This document shows, piece by piece, positions 44,781 through 54,691 of a DNA stretch of 64,000 bases (positions are counted from its first letter, which is position 1; the number at the start of each line of letters is the position of its first letter). The notes beneath the pieces were generated by a model that saw nothing but the letters and a program-made list of their open reading frames with translations, made no database searches and had not been told where the DNA came from. Source of the stretch: Thermobifida alba (lineage in GTDB: Bacteria > Actinomycetota > Actinomycetes > Streptosporangiales > Streptosporangiaceae); assembly GCF_023208015.1 (NCBI RefSeq), contig NZ_CP051627.1, positions 1,488,001 through 1,552,000 on the forward strand, in the 5' to 3' direction. The position numbers and the translations under genes were made by a program.

Positions 44781-47700
44781 GCGACACCGGAGCCGTCCGC
44801 CCACTGCCCGCCCCGCGCCCGCTCGGCTTCCCGCACCGGTTCCGCCTGCACCGGGCCGGTATCCACAACGTGTGGCAGTACGACCAGGTGTTCCACTTCG
44901 GCACGGGACGGCTGCTGCTGCGCGGCACCAACGGCGCGGGCAAGTCCAAGGCGCTGGAGATGCTGCTGCCGTTCCTGCTGGACGGCCGTACCCGGTCCAT
45001 CGACTCCACCGGAAGCGGCAAGACCACGCTGAAGTGGCTGATGCTCGACGGTTACCGGGACAGCGTCAACCGCCTCGGCTACCTGTGGGTGGAGTTCCAC
45101 CGCACCGACCCCGAGGGCCGGGAGCACCTGCTGACCCTCGGCGCAGCGATCACCGCGTCGCAGAGCGCGAAACGCGCCGACGCCGAGTACTTCATCACCG
45201 ACATCCCCGTCGGCCCCCGACTGCCCCTGCACGACCGCACCCGCAGGCCCACCGTCCGGGAACTCCGGGAGACCGTCGGCGAGGGCTGCCACTTCACCCA
45301 GGCGAGCGCCTACCGCGCCGAGGTGATGCGCCGCCTGTTCGGTGTGCAGGACAGCGGCAAGTACCACAATCTCCTGCACCTGCTCTACCAGTTGCGCAAG
45401 CCGACGGTCGGCGACCGGGTGCTCGCCGGAGAACTCACCAAGATCCTCGACGAATCCCTTCCCCCGCTCGACGACGAGATCATCGACACCGTCGCCCGCA
45501 ACCTCAACGACCTGGACAGCGTCCGCGACGAACTGGCCCGGCTGGAGCAGACCACCACGGCCGTGGCACAGTTCCTCCGCGACTACCGCCGCTACCTGCA
45601 CGGAGTGCTGCGCGGGCGGGTCGACGACGTCCGCGGCTTCCTCGGGGAGCTGGCGCAGCGACGGCGCGCGGCAGGAGACCGGCAACGCGAACACGCCGAA
45701 CTGGTCGAGCGGGAACGGGAGGCGGCGGCCGAGGCGGAAACGGTCGCCGCCCAACTGGAAACGGCCCGCGGCGACCTGGCCACCCTGGTCAACAGTTCGG
45801 CCTACCAGGCCCTCGGCGACCTGCGCGAGAAGCAGGAAACCGTGCGGGCGCTGCACACCGGCGCGGTGAACACCTGGCAGGGACTGCACCGCACCCTCAC
45901 CACCGAACGCGGTCAGGCGGAGCGGCTCACCGAGGAATTCACCACGATCGCCAAGGCCCTTGTCGACCTCCGGGACCGGCAGCGCGGCCTCCGTGACGCC
46001 GCGCACCACTGCGGCATCGACGGGACGCTGCTGGGCACTCTCCCCCAACCGGTCCGCGACACGTCCACCGCCGTCCCCAGCACCCCGCTGACTTCCCCCG
46101 ACGGCGAACGGGTCGAGATCGCCCGTCCTCGGCTCGCCGCCCTGCCTGACGGGCTGGCCGGACACCTGCGGGACACGGCCGCCAAGCTGCACGGTGTGGA
46201 GCAGATCAGACGCAACCACGTCCGCACCGTCGCCGACGTCCGCAGTCTCTTCCAACGGGCCGAGCAGGCCTGGCACGTGGCCCGTGGCGCCGAGGCCGAA
46301 GCCGACCGCTGCGAGGACGAACTGGCGCGGGCCCACGAACGGCACACCGAACACGCCGCCGCGCTGCTGGAGCACGCCGAGCGGTACGCCGAAGCCGTCC
46401 GCTCCTGGGCCGCGGCGCTCCCCGAGACCCCGTCGCAGGAGAGCCGCCCCGTCGTGGCCCTCGCCGCGGTCGGCGCAGAGACCGAAGGCAGCGTCGCCGA
46501 CCGCGTCCCCGGCCCCGAAACGCCCGAACAGGTCGCCGAGGCCGCCCGCCTCCTGCTGGCCCCGCGCCTGGCCGAGCTCGACACCGAACGCGACCGGGTT
46601 GGCGCCGCAGGTCAGGCGGCAGCGCAGCGGGCCGCCGACCTGGAACGGGAACTCGCCGAGTGGCAGCGGCGCGCCGACCCGGAACCACCCCGCCCGGACT
46701 GGGCCGTGGCACCACGCCCCGAGGACGCAGGGGCCGCGCTGTACCGGCTGGTCGACTTCGCCGACCACCTCGACGCGGCCGAACGCGCCGGGCTCGAAGC
46801 GGCTCTCCAGGCGAGCGGACTGCTGTCCGCGTGGTTGGACCCGGCGGGGCGGCTGCGCGACTCCCGCACTCGCGATCTCCTCGCCGTCCCGGGGCGGCCG
46901 GTGGACGGTCCCAGTCTCGCCGACGTGCTTCGCCCCGTCGCCACCGAAACGGTGTCCGAGACCGCCGTCGCCGGCGTGCTGCGCACGATCGCGCTCGCCG
47001 ACACCGAGACGGCCGCTGAGCACTGGGTGGCTCTGGACGGCCGCTGGCGACTGGGCCCGCTGCGTGGGACGCACGGCAAACAGCAGGCCGAGTACGTCGG
47101 CGCGGGGGTGCGCGCCGAAACCCGCCGCCGCCGGATCGCCGACCTCACCGCGCGGCTGGAGGAGGCCCGGGCCGCAGCCGAGGCGTTCGCCGACCAGTTG
47201 GCCGCGATCGACGAACGCCGGGAAGGACTGCGGCGGGCGCTGGGCGCTCTGCCGTCCAGCCGCGCGTTCGTCAGCGCCTGGGAGGCCCACCGGCTCACCG
47301 AGGACGACATCGCAACAGCCGCCGAAAAGCTGCGCACGGCCCGCCGCCGGGCTGAGACCACCCGGGCCGAGGCCACCGCCGCACACGCCAGAGCGCGCGC
47401 CAAGGCGAGCTCTGAACGGCTCCCCGAGGAGGCGGACGGACTGGACCGCCTGGCTGTGGCGCTGGAGAGATTCCAGGGGACACTGGCCCGTTTCGTCGAC
47501 GACGTGGAACGCCTGGCCGGGGCGGTCGAGAAGTTCGAGGCGTCCCGCTCCGCCCTGGCCGCAACGGGTGAGACGGTGCAGCACGCCGTGGACGACTACA
47601 CCTCCGCGTTCGACCGCCTCACCACCGAACAGCGGAAGCTCGCTGTTCTCCGCGATTCCCTGGGTGCGGGCGAGGAGGAGCTGCGGCAGCGGGAAGCCGA

Positions 47701-48988
47701 GTTGCGCAGGCGCATCGGTGCCGCCGAGCAGCGCCTGCCCCGGCTGACCAGGCACGTCCAGGACCTTCACGACCGCCGGATCGCCGCCGAGGTCGAACAC
47801 CGGCGCGCCACCGAGGCCCGCGCGCAGCAGGAGGCGGCCACCGTCGAGGCGGCCGGTCGCCTGCTCGGCCCCCTCGGTTCGCCCGGCCTGGCCGCCGCCG
47901 CGGGCATCACCGGTGCGACCGACATGGTCGACCGGTTCGACGCCGCCCAGGAGGGGCCGGTACGCGACCGCATCGCAGCACTGGCACGACTCGCCGACGA
48001 GGTCGCCGCGGCACTCGGCCCGCCCAAGTCCGACGTCTCCGCGAACACGCTGCTCAACCGGGGCAACGAACTCAAGGACCGGCTCGCCGGCGGTTATGAC
48101 GCCACGTTCCGCCTGGCGCACGGCGACATCCAGATGTGGGAGCTGGCCGACGACACCGGAACCCACGACATCGCGACCGTGGGACAGCGGCTCGAAGCCA
48201 ACCTCGCAGCCGACCGGGACCGCGTCTCCGCCCGGGAACAGGAGGTGTTCCAGCGGTACCTGCTCGGCGAACTGGGTGACCATCTGACCCACCAACTGCT
48301 CCAGGCCCGCCAGGCGGTGCAGCGGATGAACCGGACCCTGCAGGACGTGCGCTCCTCGCACGGCATGGGAGCCACCGTGGAGTGGAAGCTCTCTCCTGGC
48401 GCCTCTCCCGACGTCCAACTCGCCGTCGCACTGCTGGACGAGACCTCCGCCACCCGCCACCCGGACGACGCCGCACGGCTGCGCGACGCGCTGCGGCGGC
48501 ACATCGAGACGATCCGCCGCGACGATCCCACCGCCGGATACGGGGTGCACCTGCGGGCGGCCCTGGACTACCGCACCTGGTTCGAGTTCCACCCCTACGT
48601 ACTCGGCGCGGACGGCAAGAGCCGCCGCGCGTTCAACCACCGCATCGCGCTCAGCCAGGGGGAACAGCGGGTGATCAGCTACCTGCTGCTGTTCGCGGCG
48701 GCGGCGTCGCACTTCACCTCGCTGGCCGAGACCGCGCCGCACGCCCCCCGGCTCATCCTGCTCGACGACGCCTTCGCCAAGGTCGACGAGCCCACCCACG
48801 CCCGCCTGCTGGGGCTGCTCATCGACTTCGACCTCGACTTCGTCATCACCAGCGAACGCCTGTGGGGCACTTTTCCCAACGTCCCCGACCTGCACATCTA
48901 CGAGTGCCTGCGCGACCCGGCCCGGCGCGGGGTCGCCACCGTCCACTTCACCTGGAACGGCAGGGAACGGAGGCTGGTCTCCACATGA
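44777..48988 (+). CDS. jetC: Wadjet JetC, TIGR02680 SMC-like ATPase
   Basis: The 1403-residue protein is an SMC-type ATPase. Walker A is RGTNGAGKSKALEMLLPF (about residues 49-66). Long coiled-coil arms follow (rich in REHAELVEREREAAAEAETV-like heptads). The C-terminal head has the signature IALSQGEQRVISYLLLFAAA and Walker B RLILLDDAFAKVDEPTHARL. A region near the middle (VDFADHLDAAERAGLEAALQ) marks the hinge side. JetC dimers use ATP to extrude plasmid DNA. All catalytic motifs are intact. Confidence 0.95.
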   Translation: MSDTGAVRPLPAPRPLGFPHRFRLHRAGIHNVWQYDQVFHFGTGRLLLRGTNGAGKSKALEMLLPFLLDGRTRSIDSTGSGKTTLKWLMLDGYRDSVNRLGYLWVEFHRTDPEGREHLLTLGAAITASQSAKRADAEYFITDIPVGPRLPLHDRTRRPTVRELRETVGEGCHFTQASAYRAEVMRRLFGVQDSGKYHNLLHLLYQLRKPTVGDRVLAGELTKILDESLPPLDDEIIDTVARNLNDLDSVRDELARLEQTTTAVAQFLRDYRRYLHGVLRGRVDDVRGFLGELAQRRRAAGDRQREHAELVEREREAAAEAETVAAQLETARGDLATLVNSSAYQALGDLREKQETVRALHTGAVNTWQGLHRTLTTERGQAERLTEEFTTIAKALVDLRDRQRGLRDAAHHCGIDGTLLGTLPQPVRDTSTAVPSTPLTSPDGERVEIARPRLAALPDGLAGHLRDTAAKLHGVEQIRRNHVRTVADVRSLFQRAEQAWHVARGAEAEADRCEDELARAHERHTEHAAALLEHAERYAEAVRSWAAALPETPSQESRPVVALAAVGAETEGSVADRVPGPETPEQVAEAARLLLAPRLAELDTERDRVGAAGQAAAQRAADLERELAEWQRRADPEPPRPDWAVAPRPEDAGAALYRLVDFADHLDAAERAGLEAALQASGLLSAWLDPAGRLRDSRTRDLLAVPGRPVDGPSLADVLRPVATETVSETAVAGVLRTIALADTETAAEHWVALDGRWRLGPLRGTHGKQQAEYVGAGVRAETRRRRIADLTARLEEARAAAEAFADQLAAIDERREGLRRALGALPSSRAFVSAWEAHRLTEDDIATAAEKLRTARRRAETTRAEATAAHARARAKASSERLPEEADGLDRLAVALERFQGTLARFVDDVERLAGAVEKFEASRSALAATGETVQHAVDDYTSAFDRLTTEQRKLAVLRDSLGAGEEELRQREAELRRRIGAAEQRLPRLTRHVQDLHDRRIAAEVEHRRATEARAQQEAATVEAAGRLLGPLGSPGLAAAAGITGATDMVDRFDAAQEGPVRDRIAALARLADEVAAALGPPKSDVSANTLLNRGNELKDRLAGGYDATFRLAHGDIQMWELADDTGTHDIATVGQRLEANLAADRDRVSAREQEVFQRYLLGELGDHLTHQLLQARQAVQRMNRTLQDVRSSHGMGATVEWKLSPGASPDVQLAVALLDETSATRHPDDAARLRDALRRHIETIRRDDPTAGYGVHLRAALDYRTWFEFHPYVLGADGKSRRAFNHRIALSQGEQRVISYLLLFAAAASHFTSLAETAPHAPRLILLDDAFAKVDEPTHARLLGLLIDFDLDFVITSERLWGTFPNVPDLHIYECLRDPARRGVATVHFTWNGRERRLVST

Positions 48989-50256
48989 CCGACGGTCTGC
49001 CCCCGCAGATCCGACGCCACCTCGACCGGCCGCAACTGTCGCGGCTGTGGGACCTGCTGCACGACCGGCTGCGCCGCAACGGGCTGGCGGTGCGGGGACG
49101 GCTGCGCGTGCCCGGAACGACTCCGGAGGAACGCGAGGCGCTGTCCTTGCTGATGCGACGCACTCTCACGGCCGAGAACGTGACCGTGGACCTGGCGGAC
49201 CTCGACGCCCGGCTGCGGGCCAGCGCCGCCCGGCGCGGTCTGGTGGACGTGGTGGCCGAACTACGCGGCACGATCACCGACCGCCCCCGTGAGCTGCGCG
49301 ATCAAAGAGACGCGCGACAGCATCTGCGCGAGTCCGCCCAGTCGAGTGCCGCACGCCTGGGGGCGGACCCTTGGGTGCAGCAGTGGCTGGACGAACTCTT
49401 CCGGTCGGGAATCCTGGGCCGTCTGACCCCAACGGAGGCAGCCGACCTCGTCGATCGGGCCGTACGCGTGCTGGAGGGAATCCCCGCACTCTCCGGGAAC
49501 GGCACGGGGACCGTGGGACGCCACGAACTCGCCGAGCGGGTCACCGGCACCGCGCACGGCCTCGACGACACCTCGCTGCTGGCGCGGACCGTACAGCGTG
49601 CCCTCGCCCTGGCCCTGGACCTTCCACTGCCTGCCGACGCCGCGCAACGCCGCTGGCTGTGGGCCGAGGCCGGGGTGAGCACGGACAACGTGTCCAGCAC
49701 CGTGCTGACGTACGGTCTGCGCCCCGCCGGCCCGGACTGGCTCGCCCGACAACTCCGCGAACGGGCCGAACACCATGCCGAGACCCATCTGAGCCTGCGG
49801 GACCTCCGCCGGCTGCGGTGGGGCTTCCCCGGAACCGATCCGGTGGTGTACGTCTGCGAGAATCCTCGGATCGTGGAGGCCGCCGCAGACCACGGCTGCG
49901 CGGCACCGGTCGTGTGCACCTCGGGCAACGCCACGACGGTGGTTCTCACCCTGCTGGACGCGCTCTGCGCGGCCGGAGCGGTGCTGCACGGACGCTGCGA
50001 CTTCGACTGGCCCGGGGTGGCGATGATGAACCGCCTGGTGGCCCGCTACAACGTCCAACCGTGGCGGATGCGCGCCGGTGACTACGAGGAGCACGTCACC
50101 CGCGCCCGGCAGCGGAGGACTCCGCTGAATCCGCTCTCCGGTCCCGCCCGCGAGGCTGACTGGGACCCCGAACTGGCGGCGGCCATGCACTCCCTGGGAG
50201 TGGCCGTCCACGAGGAGTCCGCTCTGGACCTGCTGGTTTCCGACCTGAGCGGGTGA
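48985..50256 (+). CDS. jetD: Wadjet JetD, TIGR02679/DUF2399 nuclease subunit
   Basis: The 423-residue protein matches TIGR02679. The N-terminal part has RPQLSRLWDLLHDRLRRNGL and the EEREALSLLMRRTLTAENVT segment. The Toprim-like C-terminal part includes DPVVYVCENPRIVEAAADHG with the glutamate and ARPVV-type strand, AVLHGRCDFDWPGVAMMNRL with the D-x-D motif (DFD) and ALDLLVSDLSG. JetD is the nuclease that cuts DNA caught by JetABC. The start overlaps the jetC stop. The set of four families in this order (2677, 2678, 2680, 2679) is complete, so the system is probably functional. Confidence 0.92.
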   Translation: MTDGLPPQIRRHLDRPQLSRLWDLLHDRLRRNGLAVRGRLRVPGTTPEEREALSLLMRRTLTAENVTVDLADLDARLRASAARRGLVDVVAELRGTITDRPRELRDQRDARQHLRESAQSSAARLGADPWVQQWLDELFRSGILGRLTPTEAADLVDRAVRVLEGIPALSGNGTGTVGRHELAERVTGTAHGLDDTSLLARTVQRALALALDLPLPADAAQRRWLWAEAGVSTDNVSSTVLTYGLRPAGPDWLARQLRERAEHHAETHLSLRDLRRLRWGFPGTDPVVYVCENPRIVEAAADHGCAAPVVCTSGNATTVVLTLLDALCAAGAVLHGRCDFDWPGVAMMNRLVARYNVQPWRMRAGDYEEHVTRARQRRTPLNPLSGPAREADWDPELAAAMHSLGVAVHEESALDLLVSDLSG

Positions 50257-50435
50257 GAGGCCGGGGAGAAGGCGGCCTGGTCTGCGGGGGTGAAGCCCGC
50301 ATGTCCGAGGCGACGGTTCCGGGGATCCCGGCCCGGGACAGTCCCGGAGGCCCCGGCGGCCTCGACGCGGCGCCCGCCATCCTCCGGGAACTGTCCGGAA
50401 GGAGCACGGCGGTGGCGCGGGGGTCCGCGAGGCGG

Positions 50436-50618
50436 CTAGCGGGGGCCGCCGCGGGCTCTCTTCTTCGCGTCGCGGACCGCCACCACGAGCCAGACGGCGA
50501 TAAGAACGACCAGAGCCGCCGATGCCGCGACGGCGTAGTAGGGGAGGTCGACGGCGAGGATCGATGCGGACAGGGCCGCAGCGAGCAGGCCGAAGGTCGG
50601 ATGCGGTGTCGGCTTCAC
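50436..50618 (-). CDS. Small two-helix membrane protein
   Basis: The 60-residue product has two hydrophobic stretches, TFGLLAAALSASILAVDLPY and YAVAASAALVVLIAVWLVVA, followed by a basic tail (VRDAKKRARGGPR). It is either a small membrane subunit or an unstudied anchor. GTG at 50618 follows a GGTGGA motif; a TTG at 50642 would add eight residues. It is opposite in direction to the Wadjet operon and convergent with it. Confidence 0.5.
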   Translation of the reverse strand: MKPTPHPTFGLLAAALSASILAVDLPYYAVAASAALVVLIAVWLVVAVRDAKKRARGGPR

Positions 50619-50689
50619 TCTCCACCCACTCTCTGTGGCCAACTACCCACGGGACTTGGTCCGCCAACCCGGCGTGATCGTGTCCCTGG

Positions 50690-50793
50690 AGCCAGGATCA
50701 CACGTCGGGCATGTCCCCAGCGTCCGGATCGCGGGTGATGGTGTCCCCAGTGCCATCCTGAGCTGTCCCAAGGGCGCTGGGGACACCATCACC
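50690..50793. repeat. Palindromic element downstream of the Wadjet operon
   Basis: GGTGATGGTGTCCCCAG (50734-50750) pairs perfectly with CTGGGGACACCATCACC (50777-50793); the stem extends inwards by four pairs including one G-T. Just to the left, 50690-50721 resembles the sequence in the loop of the 41643-41717 inverted repeat. GTCCCCAG occurs twice within the element (50713-50720 and 50743-50750), so alternative folds are possible. It may be a terminator, a non-coding RNA or the end of a small mobile element. Confidence 0.6.
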
Positions 50794-51091
50794 GACGGCT
50801 GACTGTTGGGTCCACGTCCGCCTCACCAGACTCCGGGACAGGAGCGGGGAACGTCCCCTCCGAAGCCGGATCGGTGTGCCGGATCTGGTGGATGCGCCCT
50901 CGACTCAACCCCGCCTGCTCGGCGATCTGGGCATACGACAACCCCTGAGCGTGCAGGTCCTGAATCACACGGCGACGCAACCGAGCCAGATCGGTCACCT
51001 CCTGCTGTGCCCGGGCAAGGCGTTCGGTCGCCGCCCGGAGCAGAGCGAACGGATCGTCGATCGACGCGATGCGCTCGTACTCGCCCGGCAC
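50789..51091 (-). CDS. Small HTH DNA-binding protein, sigma-70 region 4-like
   Basis: The 100-residue product has a helical start (PFALLRAATERLARAQQEVT) and a helix-turn-helix: QDLHAQGLSYAQIAEQAGLS, RGRIHQIRH. The tail is acidic and Pro-rich. It resembles the many small actinobacterial regulators that carry only a sigma-4-like HTH. GTG at 51091 follows AGGAGGGG, which decides the start over GTG at 51118. Its last bases overlap the palindromic element at 50777-50793, which could terminate it. Confidence 0.72.
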   Translation of the reverse strand: MPGEYERIASIDDPFALLRAATERLARAQQEVTDLARLRRRVIQDLHAQGLSYAQIAEQAGLSRGRIHQIRHTDPASEGTFPAPVPESGEADVDPTVSRR

Positions 51092-51119
51092 CTGCCCCCT
51101 CCTCTCGACCCCAGCCACG

Positions 51120-52176
51120 CCGCTACGGGGCTGGGCTTCGCCGACCGGTATCCCACCACAGCACGGGCCGGGCCGTCAGACCATCGCGGAAACTGGCAGG
51201 ATCCGGCCACGCGCCCGGCGGCCTGTTCCCGGTTCGTGGTTGCTCGCCGTTGTGGTTGCGGATGTCCCGGGCCGGGCAGACATGAAAACCCCACTGTCGC
51301 CGAAGTGCCGACGCCATCCCCAAAGGAAAACGCGTGACACTGGTAAGAAGAGGGCGAGCCTCATCACCGTTTGACGGTGACACCCACCGATGGCGCGGAC
51401 GCCACCGGCCGGCCTACACCCAAGGGTTCTGTGCGACACCGCTGGCCTTCACCGTGGAACTCGCCGACAACCCCGGGCAGGCTCTCATGGTCACTGCCCC
51501 ACTCCCCCACCCGAGCAACTGAACGGGCGCACCATCCGTGGCCGTCACCCCCCGCCACAGTGGCCGAGGCCATCAGGACCGTACTCGCCGAGCAATGGCG
51601 CCCCGGTTCCTCCGGACCAGCGCACCGCCGCAGACTCTGAGAAACCCCAGTGCCCGACACCCGTCCCGCGTCGCCACGAGTCATAAAGCCTGCTGCTCAG
51701 CGGACACCCTTCCACTCCGCTTCCCAAGCGGACGTGTCGTCAACGACTTCGGCAGCGAACTGCCCAATTCCTCCAAATGCCTTGATTTAGGCGAATACGC
51801 CCCAGGGAGGCGAATAGCAGTTCTGCGGCGGTGTCGACCTGGGGCTCGTCCCCTGCTGACCAATACACGGTAGGTGTGGTGGTCCACGATGCTCCTCCTG
51901 TCCCTGCCGTTTCCCCAATCACGGCGAGAACCTTCCTCACCTTGTGTTCCTTCGCTTTCCCGCGGTCCTTCCAACTACTCGTCCTCGGTTCTCCGGCCAC
52001 GACACCTCGGGTCGTTTCCCCTCCGACGGTGCTGGTCGCATGGAACCGAGGGGAAGCCACAACGTTGGTCGCAACGACCGCAGAAAAACCATGGTCCACA
52101 CTCCGACTTTCAGAAGAGTGAGCTCTCACCAATCAGTCCGTACTCTGTTCCCTTCCAATGGCGCTAGGGTTTCCTT
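51120..52176. other. About 1.05 kb with no intact gene
   Basis: This stretch is noticeably less GC-rich than its surroundings. Short protein-like pieces occur in different plus-strand frames: a GTG at 51334 behind AAAGGAAAA begins a 62-codon frame (with LAFTVELADNPGQALMVTAP), and ATVAEAIRTVLAEQWRPGSS lies at about 51560 in another frame. They may be one frameshifted gene that I cannot name. TCACCGT-TTG-ACGGTGA is a small palindrome near 51365. No transposase pattern is seen. Confidence 0.35.
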
Positions 52177-53592
52177 GTGGTTGACTCTTCGATTCGCACC
52201 AGGTTCGCTCCGTCACCGACCGGCATGTTCCACGTGGGCAACGCCCGGTCGCTACTGCTGAACTGGGTGGTCGCGCGACAATCCGGTGGAACCATGGTGC
52301 TGCGGATCGAGGACACCGACACGGCCCGCTCCCGTCCCGAGTGGACCGAGGGCATTCTGCAGGCCATGGCCTGGCTGGGTGTGGACGACAGCCAGTACGA
52401 GGGCCCCTACTTCCAGACCGACTACGCCGCCAAGCACGCCAAGGCCGCCCAGCGCCTGTTCGCGGAGGGTTTGGCCTACTACTGCGACTGCACTCGCGAG
52501 CAGGTGCAGCAGCGCCGTGACAATCCCAACCTCGGCTACGACGGCCACTGCCGGGAGCGGGGCCTGGAGGCCGCGGCGGGCCGGGCGTTGCGGTTCCGGG
52601 TTCCTGAGGGCGGCACCACGGTGGTGGAGGACCGGATTCGGGGTCGGGTGGAGTTTCCGCACTCCGCACTGGAGGACTTCGTCATCGCCCGCGGTGACGG
52701 TTCGGCGCTGTTCGTGCTGGCCAATGTGGTCGACGACGCCGAGATGGGCATCGCCCACGTCATCCGCGGTGAGGAGCACCTGTCCAACACACCCAAGCAG
52801 CAACTGCTGTGGCAGGCCCTGGGACACATCCCGCCGGTGTGGGCGCACGCGCCGGTGCTGGTCAACGACAGGCGGCAGAAGCTGTCCAAGCGCCGTGACA
52901 AGGTCTCCCTGGAGTCCTACCGGGCCGAGGGCTTTCTACCCGAGGCGATGGTCAACTACCTGATGCTGTTGGGCTGGGCCCCGGGCGAGGACCGCGAGAT
53001 CATGCCGTTGGACCAGATGGTGCCGCTGTTCGACCTGGCCGACGTCAACTCCTCTCCGGCCTTCTTCGACGAGAAGAAACTGCGCGCGTTCAACGGGGAG
53101 TACATCCGCGCCCTGGACACCACGGAGTTCGTCGAACGCTGCACCCCCTATCTGCACGCCGAGAACGTGCCCTGGCCGAAGGAGGCCTACGACGCGGCCA
53201 CCTTCGCCCGGGTGGCGCCGCTGGCGCAGAGCCGTGTCTCCGTGCTCGGTGAGATCGCCGCCTACGTCGACTTCCTGTTCCTGGAGCAACCGGTGCGGGA
53301 CGAGAAGAGTTGGGCCAAGGCGATGCGGTCCGACACCGCCCGACCGGTGCTCGCCGATACGCTCGACCGCTTCACCGATCCGGCGCTGGCCTGGGAGGCC
53401 GCCTCGCTGAAGAGCGCGTTGGAGGAGGTCGGGGCGGGCCACGGCCTCAAACTCGGCAAGGCCCAGGCCCCGGTACGGGTTGCCGTGACCGGCCGCACCG
53501 TCGGGCTGCCGCTGTTCGAGTCACTGGAAGTCCTCGGCCGTGACCGCACCCTGCACCGGATTCAGGCCGCCCTGGACAGACTGAATGCCTGA
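52177..53592 (+). CDS. gltX: Glutamyl-tRNA synthetase, atypical lineage
   Basis: The 471-residue class I synthetase charges tRNA(Glu). It has the HIGH-type motif [15 protein letters not shown], then [59 protein letters not shown] and the KMSKS-type [13 protein letters not shown]. The HVGNAR form and the compact middle part differ from the HVGLVRTALFNWAFAR pattern I associate with the main actinobacterial enzyme, so this may be a second GluRS. GTG at 52177 has AGGG upstream. It converges on the lasso-peptide operon and shares a terminator with it; there is no sign of a joint transcript. Confidence 0.92.
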   Translation: MVDSSIRTRFAPSPTGMFHVGNARSLLLNWVVARQSGGTMVLRIEDTDTARSRPEWTEGILQAMAWLGVDDSQYEGPYFQTDYAAKHAKAAQRLFAEGLAYYCDCTREQVQQRRDNPNLGYDGHCRERGLEAAAGRALRFRVPEGGTTVVEDRIRGRVEFPHSALEDFVIARGDGSALFVLANVVDDAEMGIAHVIRGEEHLSNTPKQQLLWQALGHIPPVWAHAPVLVNDRRQKLSKRRDKVSLESYRAEGFLPEAMVNYLMLLGWAPGEDREIMPLDQMVPLFDLADVNSSPAFFDEKKLRAFNGEYIRALDTTEFVERCTPYLHAENVPWPKEAYDAATFARVAPLAQSRVSVLGEIAAYVDFLFLEQPVRDEKSWAKAMRSDTARPVLADTLDRFTDPALAWEAASLKSALEEVGAGHGLKLGKAQAPVRVAVTGRTVGLPLFESLEVLGRDRTLHRIQAALDRLNA

Positions 53593-53597
53593 CGGCA

Positions 53598-53634
53598 GTG
53601 GCAGCGGTCCCGCTCGGAGCAGGACCGCTGCCAC
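53598..53634. terminator. Bidirectional hairpin between gltX and the lasso operon
   Basis: GTGGCAGCGGTCC (53598-53610) pairs perfectly with GGACCGCTGCCAC (53622-53634) around 11 bases. It lies 5 bases past the gltX stop and 2 bases from the stop of the opposing methyltransferase gene. Confidence 0.88.
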
Positions 53635-53636
53635 GG

Positions 53637-54662
53637 TCAGACCAACTCCGCGCGCACGGTCCAGCCGTCGGCCTGCCGGTACAGCACGGGGCGCAGGTCC
53701 GCGTAGCCGGGCCGACCCGCTGTCCTCCATTCCTCCACCCAGGAACACAGACGGTCGAACGCGGTCTGTTCTCCCGCGCACACGGCGTCACTGGCCTGGC
53801 GTCTGGTGACCAGCGCGGCCCCGGACGGGCTGGTGACGCCGAGCCGCCATCCGGTCTGTCCCAGGCCGACCACGCCGAACTCCTCCGGGCGGGTGGCGTA
53901 CAGGAACGCCACGAAGTCCTGCCCCGACTCGTCCTCTGCCAACAGGGGACGGGCTTCGGCCCCGGTACCGAGAAGAGCGAGTAGGTGTTCGGCCGCAGCC
54001 CGGTCCCGTCCGGCCCAGTCGGCGGAGAGCCACCACGGCTGCCCCTGCGTGTCGTGGACGAGCGCGTCGACGCCCCGGGGCGGCACCAGCCACTGGGTGA
54101 GTTCTTCGGAGTGCATCTCCACGTAGCCGCCTGCGAACACCTTGTCCGCGACCGGGTCGCCGCCAGGGGTGGTGTGCAGGCGGACGATCGCGGTGGTGCG
54201 CACCCGCGCGGTCAGTTCGACCGGGACCACCAGCACCGCGCCCGCGACACTCTGCTCCACCCAGGCCCGAAAGATGCGTTCGGCGCTCGCCCAGGCGACG
54301 ATCCGGTCGAACGGGCCGCGGGTGGGCGCTCCCAGGAGTCCGTCGCCGAGGAGCACGTCGATGTCCTCGCGCCCGCGCTTGGTGTGCAGGTCACGGGCCC
54401 GGTCGACCAGGTCCGCCACCACGTCCACCGACACGACCTGTCCCGTTTCGCCGACCAGTTCCCGCAGCAGGGCACCGGAGAATCCCGACCCGGTGCCGAT
54501 CTCCAGCACCCGGTGTCCGGGGCGGACGTCGAGTGCGTCCAGCATGCGCGCGATCGTCCGCGCCGACGTGGTCTGGGCGAGCACGCTCCCGTCGGGACGG
54601 CGCGTGTAGTAGTCCTCGTCGACAGTGGCCAGAGCGGCAGCGATAGGCGGACTGATGGACAT
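53637..54662 (-). CDS. Lasso-peptide protein-isoaspartyl methyltransferase (aspartimide-forming)
   Basis: The 341-residue product is a PIMT homologue with SAM motif I VLEIGTGSGFSGALLRELVG, the RTIARMLDALDVRPGHR lead-in, motif II region GDGLLGAPTRGPFDRIVAWA and a C-terminal extension of about 150 residues beyond canonical PIMTs. In lasso clusters such enzymes methylate an aspartate in the threaded ring, and the ester then collapses to a stable aspartimide; this was described for cellulonodin-2 of Thermobifida cellulosilytica. ATG at 54662 follows GGAAAGG; an in-frame ATG at 54695 overlaps the B2 stop (ATGA) and is the alternative. It is the last gene of the operon. Confidence 0.93.
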   Translation of the reverse strand: MSISPPIAAALATVDEDYYTRRPDGSVLAQTTSARTIARMLDALDVRPGHRVLEIGTGSGFSGALLRELVGETGQVVSVDVVADLVDRARDLHTKRGREDIDVLLGDGLLGAPTRGPFDRIVAWASAERIFRAWVEQSVAGAVLVVPVELTARVRTTAIVRLHTTPGGDPVADKVFAGGYVEMHSEELTQWLVPPRGVDALVHDTQGQPWWLSADWAGRDRAAAEHLLALLGTGAEARPLLAEDESGQDFVAFLYATRPEEFGVVGLGQTGWRLGVTSPSGAALVTRRQASDAVCAGEQTAFDRLCSWVEEWRTAGRPGYADLRPVLYRQADGWTVRAELV

Positions 54663-54691
54663 GGCAGGCCTTTCCAAGAAGGTGTGGTGGG

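Noticed and set aside
44702-48946. A 1414-codon open frame antisense to jetC
   Set aside because: It mirrors the coding strand of a clearly recognised SMC ATPase; high GC in third codon positions creates such frames.
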